DNA from: Rhineura floridana
Taxonomy: Eukaryota; Chordata; Lepidosauria; Squamata; Rhineuridae
Assembly (NCBI RefSeq): GCF_030035675.1
Contig: NC_084487.1
Coordinates: 61,455,486-61,519,485 of the forward strand
Length of the DNA stretch: 64,000 nt
Direction of reading: 5' to 3'
The notes beneath the pieces are model-generated. The model did no database searches. It saw nothing but the letters and a program-made list of their open reading frames with translations, and was not told where the DNA came from. Numbering within the stretch: position 1 is the first letter of the stretch; each line of letters starts with the position of its first letter. Positions 44,181 to 55,321 of the stretch are shown here, piece after piece. The translations under genes were made by a program, and so were the position numbers.

Positions 44181-44336
44181 ATAAAATATGGAGGGTTTTT
44201 TCCTATAGAGCAGAGATGTACTATCTGTGGATGCATAATGACCCTTAGCCTAATTTCAAAAGCACTCTATTAAGATATCAGTTCAGTTCAAAAGCCCATT
44301 GGCAAGGACAATCTCTCCCTCCCCGGCAGCCCATTG

Positions 44337-44367
44337 AGCAAGAGAGAGAGAGAGAAAGAGAGAGAAG
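44337..44367. repeat. (GA)n microsatellite
   Basis: A short GA run with AAAG interruptions. Confidence 0.85.
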
Positions 44368-46689
44368 TGGCAGAAGGAGAGATGACAAGGGTACGCTTCC
44401 ACTGCTGGCTTTGGCCCTGCCCACTGCTGGATTCAGTGCAATGCATGACCTGCCTAAGGCCCCTGTCAACGTATCCCTGAGGAAATGCAGCCTTTGCCCC
44501 TTGACAGCAGGAAAAAATGTTTCTGTCTCCTCAGATAGAAATTTGAGGAGATTCATTAAAAGTGCATTAGTAAAAAGCCGTCATTGTTTCTGATAATAAT
44601 TATGTCAGGTTTCCATGTCAACATCATGGGCAGACCCATCTTTGAATGTATACCAATGTGTTCAAAGTAGCCTGCTGAGCAATGCAAGCCACTAGAGGCT
44701 GACAACCGTGCCCTAGTTGCCATTTTTTGCTTCTAAAATCTCACATTTCCCCTTGGACATCCGCATTTCCCTTTAATGCTGGTCAAGAGGACAGAGAGCT
44801 ATTCTAAGGACACTCAAGATGTGACAAAAAGGATTTTTTTAAAATGTAGGAGCAGTCCAAACTGCTGGGGTGCCAGTAGTTGGGTGGTATTGACTGGTAT
44901 TGAAATCAGGAGAAAAGTTGTCCTCTAACATGAGTGGTGCGGATAGAATCCTGGTGTCAGCCCCTCAGTGTTGGTGTCTCAACAAGGCAGGGCATAAGAG
45001 CAAGCCATAAAATGTAAAGGTATAGGGTTGTATGCAACTAAGGCCTACTCAGAGTAGACCCATTGAAATCAATGAACCCAAGTTAGCCATGTCTGTTAAT
45101 GGGTCTTAATTTTAATGGGTCTATTGTTAATTTTAATGGGTCTACTGTGAGTTGGACTAGCATTGAATGCCACCCATACATCCAGGATAACACCAAGGGG
45201 GCAAATAGTGTGTCTCAATGCCACATTGCGTTTATGTTTTCCATCTCTTTCCATCTCTTTACAAGCCAGTGCTTTTTCTCAAGCCAAGAACATTAGGAGA
45301 CATTCTTCATATGCATGTTGTTTTGCAAGTTGTTTGGGTTGCCTTCTGCATATTTGTCATTTGGCATTTAACTCAACAGACAAAATATGTTTCCAAACAT
45401 GCACTTAGGCCAGATCCAATGGCTCCCAAGCTAGCCTTTAGATGAAATCAATGAAGACAGCTGTATCCTTTAGTTCAACCCTTTTGCAGTGCTTTATGTC
45501 CTCATTCCCAGGTGTGGGGGCAAATTAAACATTCCATTTTGCTAACCCTGGCCAACCTTTCTCCACCCATCCATCCCAGTCTTATCTTCTTTGCCTGTCT
45601 CCTCTGCCTTGTTGTGAATTGTGAATAATGCAATTCCACTCCCCACCCCCCAAATGAAACAGAAAATAAATGTTTATTGAACCTCAGGTTTCACTTTTCT
45701 GTTAAACATGAAGTCATCTAATTACTAAATTTTGGAAGTACGCTTTTAGGAGCAGCAACAAACAGTTTTCATCTTATTCTTTCAGGTTCCTCTCCCCCTC
45801 CCCCCCAAACAAAAGTCCATGTGGGTTTGAGATTCTGATATCTTTTTCATATGAATTCCTCCATGAAGGGAAAATGTTAGGCCAAATTTGGCCCTAAGTG
45901 TGCTAAAGAGAGAAGCGAAGTGATGCATTTAGATAACCTAATGGGAAAGTGGTAGAGCAGAGAGGGCTTGGATGCATGCATGCTGCCATCTAGTGATTAT
46001 AAAAGTATGAAATAGGTTTTCTGACACATGTAACTTCATGCTGCACCATACCTATGGCATTACTGTTTCAATACATTCTCGGTGCATCTCCAGCAATTAA
46101 TTAATTCTTAAAGCCATGGACATTCCCATTGTATCTAATCCTTTACTCTGCAGAACTATCATTGTATCTGATACTTTTCTCTCTTCTAAATACATTTTCT
46201 GCTGTGTTCCCACATCCCTGCATATGTCAGCAAACTTCTAAACACTGCTTCGTTTAACTCTTGACAACGAGCCATTTGTGAATGTATAGATGAGGACACA
46301 TGAGGGTGCATCCAGGAGGGTGTTTATTGTGGAACTGACGCTTTTCTCACATACTCTTTTTTTCAGCATTCACACAACATTCTTGTAATCAAAATGCTAG
46401 TCTGTATTTTCCCCAAACCACCCCTTTTATCCAGATTTAGCATTCCTTGGGGGAAATCTGATACTTTTTTCCAAAAAACTGTTACCAATTATTCATTTGC
46501 AATATCTGAAAGACCTATTTACAATACTCATCTCCCATCTGGAAGCACCCTGACAACACATGGAACAACCTCAGATCTCTCACGCCCTGCCATGCTACAG
46601 GGTGAGTGACCTACTTCAGGCAGAACCATGAAGGGCAGGATCAGTGAAGGCAGGATTTAAAAAAGCAGCAAATGAATAGCATCATTATC
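44368..46689. other. No recognised feature
   Basis: A near-tandem 'ttaattttaatgggtcta' motif occurs two to three times at about 45100-45145. Otherwise unique-looking; no gene. Confidence 0.4.
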
Positions 46690-47030
46690 ACCAATTATAA
46701 TTTTATTATTATAATTTTTTTGACTCGTTAGTTACTTACTGAAAAAAAGTCTCTCAGCAACTTACAAAAGGTTGAAAGTCAAAAAAGTATGCCATATAAA
46801 GCAATACATGTCAATAAGCCATCCCAAGAACCATTAAACAAACTCAGCTGAAAAACAATAAAATGCAAGAGCATTCTCATCAAACAGCTCCTCAAACAGC
46901 TTGTCATATCTGTCAAATGAATGGGAGAAGAGATAACTTGTAACCTGGCACTGAAAAAATATTAATGATGGCATCAGGCAGACCTCACAGGGGAGAACAT
47001 CCTACACTACTCTTCCTACACTTGAGTCTG
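46690..47030 (-). mobile_element. Possible old L2 3' fragment
   Basis: A (TTA)n-like start, 'caacttacaaaaggttg', A-rich sequence and a 'cctcacaggggagaacatcc' block resemble minus-strand L2 3' regions. Weak. Confidence 0.35.
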
Positions 47031-47439
47031 CCAGAAACTGGCCCTGAGTTTCAGTTGAAAACCAGAAGTAAAGAAAGGCACTCTTGTTTAAATCTGTAGA
47101 GTTTGTTTATTGTATTTTTTCAATGAATTATTGTAATAATACACATTCAATTATTTATTATATTTACAAAGCATTGAATTCTACTTTGGACCTTAATCCT
47201 TGTCAAAGCAAAAGTGCCATTTCAGTTGCTGTAACTTTGCTGTACAAAACTCAGCATTCATAATTGCAATGCCTTGTTTATGTTTTGACTATATTCTTTA
47301 TTCACTGCTATTGAACATGCACCAATCAACTCCTACCATACAATACAATTTGTACCATACAATATAATACCATGCAATCTGACTAAATTATCTGGTAATA
47401 TGCAAATGATTAGACTGAAGTCACAGAAATGTTGGTATC

Positions 47440-47875
47440 ATTTTGTTATGACCTTGATGCAGACCTCAGAAGTCTGTGCCCTGCGTGTGCTGGATTACTA
47501 TTCCCATTAACAGAGGGAACAAACAAAGAACATGTGTGCAAATTTATCACCTCCACCAGTAGGACCTTCTTCGTGGTGGTGCCTATCCTGTGGAATTCCC
47601 TTCCAAAAGATATGCAGCTGGTTTTAAAATTCTTCTGGTTTTAAAGCTTTAAAAATGTATCTATTTTCTCAGGATTTTAATTGGAGGCTTTATTGTGTAT
47701 GCTGCTGCTAGGATTTTTCTGGCATATTAAAATGAATTAGGCTGAGCCTTCTTTAATTTTATTTATTGTTTTATGATATGTAGCTTACCGTTTTGCATGA
47801 TTTTTACACATGTTTTACACTGCTCTGACATCTTTTTGAAGAAGGGTAGTAAAATAAATAAATAAATAAATGGGC
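47440..47875 (+). mobile_element. L2 LINE 3' fragment
   Basis: Encodes FFVVVPILWNSLPKDMQL, the L2 C-terminal block (compare AFSVAAPTIWNSLPMDL in the intact copy), followed by a 3' UTR and an (AAAT)n tail. Confidence 0.7.
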
Positions 47876-48463
47876 ATCCTTTCCCACCCCAAATGGCAAC
47901 AAGACTATAAAATAAAATTAAATACCAATAAGATAATGTAGGAGAGGAGGCAGCAAGGGTGTGTATAGAGAAGAATAGGAAAGTGAGTTGTCATGGTTAC
48001 TGGTAAGCATTAAAGTTAAATCTTCAATGGGGGATAGCGGGGGCAAAGGTAAGATCTGCACAAGCCATCAGGACTCTTAACTAAAAAAATCCATATATAT
48101 TGACTACATCCTCAAATATGTGACCATATGCTGTCTGTGAGAGGAAGCATGTTCAAAAACAAAAATGACTGTCAAATCATCAATCCATTGATGCACAGAT
48201 GAAAGCTGTTGATTTTTCCAGTGCTCTCATGTACGTCTTTTGACCAACATGACAACCTGTCCTAGATTATTCAATTCTGGTAGCCATCTGAAAAATTCCA
48301 TACTGGAGGAATATTGTTCAACAGGACATGGGTGTCTGTGAAGCAGAACAATGTCAAGTAAGGTCTTCTAATGCAGACTGATCTCTAGGAAGGGGAGAAT
48401 ATTCTCTTCATCACAGGAGAAACATTCTTTTATTCATAGACGCCTTACCTCTTTCATAGAAAA
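47876..48463. other. No recognised feature
   Basis: Unique-looking. No gene. Confidence 0.45.
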
Positions 48464-48560
48464 CATAGGAAGCTGCCTTATATCAAGTCAGACCACTAGT
48501 TCATTTAACCTAATATTGTCAAACGCTGACTGGCAGTGGTTGACTGAGTATCCCATGGAC
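48464..48560 (-). mobile_element. tRNA-headed SINE, 3' body fragment
   Basis: 'acataggaagctgccttata' followed by 'gtcagaccactagttcattt' and 'gctgactggcagtggttg'. Minus-strand copy of the 40747 family. Confidence 0.7.
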
Positions 48561-48904
48561 TGATCTGGGGCCTTTGGAATACAAAACGTATATTGTTATA
48601 GACCTCTATCATGACATCCCTTATTTTTTTCCCTAAACTAAAACATTTCCATACTGTTGAGACTTTTTGTTGCAGAAAAGGTGCTCCATTACTTTCAAAG
48701 TCCTAGTCAGTCTTTTCTGTACCTTTTTCAACTCCGTGATTATCCTTATGGAGATGAGACAACCAAAAACCATACACAGTATTCCACATTCCATATTAGC
48801 TTCAGCACAATGGATGCTAATATAACAGCTTCGATTTATTTTCGGCCCTTTTCCTAACAAACCCTAAATTTCAGCACATTAAGCTATCGAATGTTGAATC
48901 AGAT

Positions 48905-49050
48905 AATCTCATATGCACTAGCAGTGGTCCCAGGATATGGTCTGGAGGCACATAAAACCAGCATGTTGCTCAAGCTAAGCAGGACTTGGTCTGGTCAGTG
49001 CCTGGATGGATGTGTGCCACTCCAGGTTCCATGATGGAAGAAGGGTGGGA
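48905..49050 (+). mobile_element. 5S-headed SINE (decayed), L2-like tail
   Basis: 'agctaagcaggacttggtct' then 'gtcagtgcctggatggatg' follows the 5S rRNA order (AAGCTAAGCAGGG...CTTGGATGGGAG). The tail 'gaagaagggtgggatataat' is L2-like. Confidence 0.6.
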
Positions 49051-49485
49051 TATAATAGTGAGAAATTTTTTAAAAGTCCATCTGCAACTTGAGATCTTTA
49101 TTGTCTAGAGATGGTACAGGGGGAACTTAGGACTTTCTCCAGCCAAACCATGTGGCCAGCCATTGAGCTATGGTCCCTTGCCTTGAATATACTTTTTAAC
49201 CTTCCACTTCATACTGAATTGGCATTTATAGTGGCCTTTCCACTATCACCCTGATATCATAGAATCATAAAATCATAGAATCATAGAATAGTAGAGTTGG
49301 AAGGGATGTGTAAGGCCATCGAGTCCAACCACCTGCTCAATGCAGGAATCCAAATTAAAGCATACCCAACAGGTGGCTGTCCAGCTGCCTCTTGAATGCT
49401 ACCAGTGTTGGAGAGCCCACCGCCTCCCTAGGTAATTGGTTCCATTGTCGTACCACTCTAACAGTTAGGAAGTTTTTCCTGATGT

Positions 49486-50338
49486 TCATTCAAAATCTGG
49501 GTTCCTGCAACTTGAGCCCATTATTCTACACTCAGGGACGGTTGAGAATAGATCCTGTCCCTCCTCGGCATGACAATTTTTCAAGTACTTGAAGAGTGCA
49601 ATCAGTCTTCTCTTCTCAGGGCTAAACATGCCCAGTTCTTTCAGTCTCTCCTCATAGGGCTTTGTTTCCAGTCCCCTGATTATCCTTGTAGCCCTCCACT
49701 GAACCTGTTCCAGTTTGTCTGCATCCTTCTTGAAGTGCAGAGACCAGAACTGGACGCAGTACTCAAGATGAGGCCTAACCAGTACTGAATAGAGGGGAAC
49801 TAATACTTCACACAATTTGGAAACTATACTTACTAACCAGTACTGAACAGAGGGGAACTAATACTTCACATGATTTGGAAACTATACTTCTGTTAATGCA
49901 GCCTAATATAGCATTTGCCTTTTTTGCAGCCACATCACACTGTTGGCTCATATTCAGCTTGTGATCAACAAAAATCCCAAGTTCCTTCTCACATGTAGTA
50001 TTGCTGAGCCAAGTATCTCCCATCTTGTAACTGTTCATTTCATTTCTTTTTCCTAGGTGTAGAACTTTGTATTTATCCCTGTTAAATTTCATTCTGTTGT
50101 TTTCAGCCCAGTGCTCCATCCTATCAAGGTCTCTTTGATTTTGTATCATCTGCAAATGTGATAAGCATTCCCTGCACCTCCTCATCCAAGTCATTAATAA
50201 AAATGTTGAAGAGCACTTGGCCCAGGACCATTCCTGTGGTACACCATTCATTATCACCCTCCAGTTTGAGAAGGAACCACTAAATACAATTCTGTAGCCA
50301 ACTGTGGATCCACCTGATATGTTCCATCTAGCACACAA
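49486..50338 (-). pseudogene. CR1 reverse-transcriptase C-terminal region (broken)
   Basis: Two stretches (50338-49808 and 49815-49486) show MEHWAENNRMKFNRDKYKVLHLGKRN (read in parts), LGIFVDHKLNMSQQCDVAAKKAN, then [16 protein letters not shown] and [13 protein letters not shown], the typical CR1 C-terminal blocks. They are disrupted by frame changes and the 58-bp duplication. Confidence 0.75.
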
Positions 50339-51081
50339 GTAGCTAGCTAATCAGAATATCACGGGGCACTTCATGAAAAGCTTTGCTGAAGTTGAGATAT
50401 ACAGTATTATGTATATCTCCCACACTTCACCAGGGAGGTTACTCAATCAAAAAAATGACGTAAGATTAGTCTGGGAGGATTTGTTCTTGATAAATCCATG
50501 TTGGTTTCTAGTAATCACTGCATTGTTTTCAAGGTACTTACAGACTGACCAATTTATAATCTACAGTACTCCAGATTTCACAGGGATTGATACCAGGCTG
50601 GCTGGTCAATAGTTCACAGGTTCCTCCTCTTTTTGAAGATAGGGACAACATTAGCCCTCCTCCAGTCATCCAGCACTTTACTCATCCTCCACGATTTCAC
50701 AAAGATAATAGACAGTGGTTCCGAGAGTTCTTCAGCCAGTTCCTTCAATAATCTAGGATGAGTTATCAGGCTCTGCAGATTTGAATTTGTTCAAGGTGAT
50801 TAAGTATTCCTTGACCATTTGTCTATCATTCTCAAGTTCTAATCCTGCCCCTTCAACGTCACATTTCCCAGGAGGGTCATAGATCTTCTTTTGGGAGAAG
50901 GCTGAGCCAAAGTAGGAATTGAGCACTTTTCCTTTTCTTTGTCATCTCTTATCATTTTGTCATCTTCATAGAGTAGCTGAACAACCATTTCTGTTCTCTG
51001 TCTTTTACTATGGATGTACCTGGAGAAAGCTTTTTTTGTTGTTTTTAGCATGTCTCACTAACCGCTTTAGCATTCCTGACA

Positions 51082-51865
51082 TTCAGTGTGCTGAACCGGT
51101 GCCTGGCTGCGACAATGGACTCGATGAGGGCTAATAAACTGAGGCTCAATCCAGACAAGACTGAGATGCTGCTAGTGGGTGGTTCTTCTGACCAGATGGT
51201 GGATGTCCAACCTGTCCTGGATGGGGTTGCACTCCCCCTGAAAGAGCAGGTTCATAGCTTGGGGGGTCTCCTAGAATCGTCTCTGTCACTTGAGGCTCAG
51301 GTAGCCTCAGTGGCATGGAGTGCCTTCTACCAACTTCGGTTGGTGGCCCAACTACGTCCCTATCTGGACAGGGATAACCTAGCTTCAGTTGTCCATGCTC
51401 TGGTAACCTCCAAATTAGATTACTGCAATGCACTACGTGGGGCTGCCTTTGAAGACGGTTTGGAAACTGCAGCTCCACCCATACACTACGTTCAAGATCA
51501 AAGGCCCTCCTCTGGGTGCCTACTCCAAGGGAATCTTGGAGAATGGCAACAAGGGAGAGGGCCTTCTCAGTGGTGGCCCCCAAATTATGGAATGACCTTT
51601 TTGACGAGGTGTGCCTGGCGCCAACGCTGTTATCTTTTTGGCACCAGGTCAAGACTTTCCTCTTCTCCTCGGCATTTTAGCATGTGTTTTATACTGTTTA
51701 AATTTTTAAATTGTGTTTTAAATTGTTTTTATAAGATCTGTTTTAAATTGTATTTGTTTTAATGTTTTTAGTTACTGTAAACCGCCCAGAGAGCTTCGGC
51801 TATGGGGTGGTATACAAGTATAATAAAATAAAATAAATAAATAAAATAAATTCCCACATTCTCCC
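51082..51865 (+). mobile_element. L2 LINE nested in CR1
   Basis: A 784-bp insertion bracketed by a perfect 17-bp duplication, CTTTAGCATTCCTGACA (51065-51081 and 51866-51882), with CR1 continuing on both sides. It carries an L2 C-terminal region (LRLNPDKTEMLLVGG, LRPYLDRDNLASVVHALVTSKLDYCNAL), then a jump to the last coding block, so an internal piece is missing. The 3' end is 'cgcccagagagcttcggcta' plus (AATAA)n. Confidence 0.9.
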
Positions 51866-52065
51866 CTTTAGCATTCCTGACACCATTGCTGCAATTCCAT
51901 GCTATCTGTCTGGAGTCTTCCTTTGTGGCCTGGCCTTCCTTCCACTTCCTGTATGTGTCCTCTTTTTGTTTTCAGGTCATCTCTAAGCTTTTTGTGAGGC
52001 CACATTGGCTTCTTCTGCTGTCTTCCACCTTTTTTCCTTATTGGAATTGTTTGCTATTGTCTTTT

Positions 52066-52858
52066 TGGGGGGGGTCAAAACAAAGTAAATCCCATGAGCT
52101 TTAGGCAAAGCTTGCTCCGAATTTCACATATACAGGACTACTCATAATAAGCACATGCCAGATACGAAAATATTAAAATACTATTGTTTAATATTTTATA
52201 GAAATTTTAGAAATGCAAATTATTTAACTATTTGAATATTTCATGCTTTCTAAGAGAGGGTTGTCTCAGTTGGATACTAATATCAAGACATTAGCCCCCG
52301 TTCATGTGTTACTTCAATGAAGGAGGTCCATACAAAGAAAGAGGTAATAGGCCCATGCTGCTGGCCCCACCCTCAGTGCGCCACTTCCCCTGGTCCCACC
52401 CTCATGTCCACACATTAGGCATGGGCATCTGAGCCAGAGAAGCCCTCTGGGGTGGGTTCTATTAGCTTTAATGAGGTTTGTGGGGAACGCATTCCAGTGG
52501 ATTGTGTTCATTTTGGAGAATCATCTTTCATAATGCATAAAGACAGTTTTAGGCACAAGGTAAATCTGACAGATGTCAGTAAGAAATGGCTGTGAGTCAG
52601 AAAATGTACTCTCACTTTTTTAATCTTCACATTTCAAACTGTTCCAAATCTGCAACCATTAGGCTATGGAATATAGTTTATGATGATTTCTTATTACATG
52701 AAGTGGTTGATAAGCATGTGAAAAGTTGTAGAAAATTCTGAGGAATAAGAATAAGTTGACCAGTTTTAAAACAAGTAACTTTATGAAATGTTTCCAGTAA
52801 GCTAAAAAAAAACCACAACAAAAACCCACCCACATTTCCCTACATTTTTGTCCCTTAG
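52066..52858. other. Intronic sequence 5' of the first visible MGAT4C exon
   Basis: AT-rich and repeat-poor. It ends in a weak A-rich stretch and the acceptor 'tttttgtcccttag'. Confidence 0.5.
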
Positions 52859-53011
52859 GAGGTGCCCTGTGCCTTTCTCCATATGAGATCCATACTGAAG
52901 CATTTGGACAAAATGAGATGCTTACGAAAGCGATCTGCGGTTTCCTTCCTAGGAGTCCTGGTCATTTGCTTGTTGTTCATGAACTTATACATTGAAGATA
53001 GCTATGTCTTG
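52859..53011 (+). CDS. MGAT4C: MGAT4C first visible coding exon
   Basis: The exon runs from acceptor TTAG (ending 52858) to donor GTAAGT (53012). The bases 52859-52882 before the ATG at 52883 are in frame and open but lack an ATG, so they are taken as 5' UTR. The exon encodes the cytosolic tail and membrane anchor, through residue 43 (SYVL), and ends in phase 0. An upstream 5' exon must exist because the exon begins at an acceptor. Confidence 0.9.
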
Positions 53012-55257
53012 GTAAGTTTGATAAACAGAATAAACTGCTCTTTAAAATGACAGGATAACAAAACAGCTATTTTTTTTTATAAACACAAGTACACATATGT
53101 CAGGCTGGGCACTGCCCACCTCTCGTGAGCCAGAATTCTTTTAGAACAGTCTGATGGCTTGTCCAAAGGGATTGCTCTTTACTGTTTGTGGGTTATGAGA
53201 AGGAGTGAACAATTATTTCTTTGCTGAAGAGATAGGACTAAAAAGAACCAAAAAGTTCACTGATGGAACTTTCTCTTCACTCCTGCATGATTTATTGAAC
53301 ACATGTATAACATGGAAACATCAACCTTGCTGCACATCGTTAGTCCAGCAGAAGTTGGAATTTGCCCAAACCTCTGGCAGTGATGAGAGGGGTGGGGTGG
53401 AAGAGGCTGCAGGAGGCTGGCTGCTGCTGTGACAATGATACACTCTGGTTTGTCACAAACTGGAATCTCTATGGTCTTTCAGTCAGTTCCTAATGTGGGG
53501 GGGGGCAGAAACCAAGAAACACAAGAACTTAAAAATATCCTTGCTGTCTCAGACCAAAATTCCATCTAGTTCAGCATTCTTTTTCCATTGGTGACCAACC
53601 AGCTGCCTCTGGAAGCCCACAGCAAGAGTATGCAATTGATAGCCTGCGGTTTGTCCTTCATATCTGCTCACCCAAGATGACTTTAGCAGTTCCTTCTTGC
53701 ACAGGAGGGAGAATTCTAAAAGACAAAATTCCCCAATTTAAGAGGGCTGGCAAAATAAATAAATAAATCACTCTTCAAATTGATTACACAATCCCTTGTT
53801 ATTAAAATATCACTAGTGGGATGTGCTTTTGGTATATGTTCAGACTACAGTCACTGAGACTGTTCTAGAAGGAGAAACCCATGTTTGATCATGCTTTGTT
53901 TTGTTTTCGCATTCTGCTCAACTTTTGCTATATGCCTTCTCCTAGTGGCATTGCTTGACTCAGCGGAGAGGTATTTATTCATAACCTTCACTTGTGATTA
54001 AATTTGACCTAGCTAATACTAAATTTCCTGTCATTTTCACTGATGCCTCCTTTGGTTTGCTAATTGATTCAAAATCCACCAGATACATCTCAGGTTTTTT
54101 TAAATTTACTGTGGTTTATGCTGCTTATTGCTTTTCTGTAGATCTTTATATAAACTTCCAAGATGGCTTGATGTTTTATGCTTAATTTGACATTTTTTAT
54201 AATAAAAGATTTCCCCCCATTATTTCTCACAAAACAAATTTGGCATATCTCATTACTGAGCCTCGGCTGTGTTTGCCTGTGTTTACTGTTATGGCCCATT
54301 CAGTGGCTGGGTTTAGACATAACATAATGTAATGTTTGGTACTAACGACATCATGGTTTGAACTTTCAGACATACAACAGGCAAGTCATGGTTTTCAGCT
54401 GCTTTGTTGCTTTTGTTAGCACAAATTATGGTTTGCAAACTGGCTGCAGACCATGGTTTCACATACTTCATTGTCAGCCCCGAACAAACCAGTTTGTGTG
54501 TAGGCTCAGGTTCAGATGCTAAACAGACCATGATTTCATGTTATGTCTGAGCTTAGTCAGTTTAGGTGAGCTTAGTTTGTTGGACCTTTTGGGGGTTTTT
54601 TCCTTCTCTTCTTGCTCTTCCTAATCTCTCTGATATATTTTGTATCTCCCTGCTAATGAGGAATACTAATAAATACACTTTTCTGATGACTTCCTTGCTA
54701 AATACGTGAAAACAGAATTCTTCAGAGATTTCATGAATCAGTTAAATCCTCATCCTTCTGAATACTCATGTCAAGGTTGTTGGGGCAGTGATAATGATCC
54801 TCAGTTCTCCAGGGGAAAAAATGACAGAATTATAATACACACTGCCAAGAAATATTATGTATGTAAATTTGGTGTCAGACACTGACATTGTTGGGCCACA
54901 GCCGAGGCACATTGCCCAGAAGAGGGTGCATGACCAGTCCATAGAGCCTTCTGATTCTGTTGCTCCACTTCTTTACTCTTGCTGCCTGTTCACCCACCCT
55001 ATCAAAGTGAGTAAGCAGTATGAGGAGTAAGGAGAAGTAACCTCTACATGCCTTTCCCTCTGGGGGGACTGGTTCTGGGAGAGAAGTAAGCAAATGAGCT
55101 AGAGTCAGCATTTTGCTTTCTGAGATGGAAGAGTAGATGGCATCCTAATCCCAAATCAAGGTGCATAGTATTCAAAGGTAGCCAGTTTATTTTGGTGGTG
55201 CCTGAGACAGATAATAATAATAATAATAATAATAACAACAACAACAACAACAACAAC

Positions 55258-55321
<64 letters not shown>

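Larger units (their letters stand above)
49258..52065 (-). mobile_element. CR1 LINE, 5'-truncated, split by L2
   Basis: The 3' terminal repeat (TCATAGAAT)n lies at 49258-49290 on the minus-sense end, followed upstream by CR1 3' UTR, RT C-terminal and RT core sequence to about 52065, where it breaks off. CR1 excluding the L2 is about 2 kb. It is more decayed than the 11.2-16.5 kb copy. A 58-bp segment is tandemly duplicated at about 49781-49896 ('agtactgaatagaggggaac' repeated). Confidence 0.85.

Noticed and set aside
47429-47644. Small gene with a WNSLP motif
   Set aside because: It is the C-terminal block of an L2 LINE, followed by its 3' UTR and tail.
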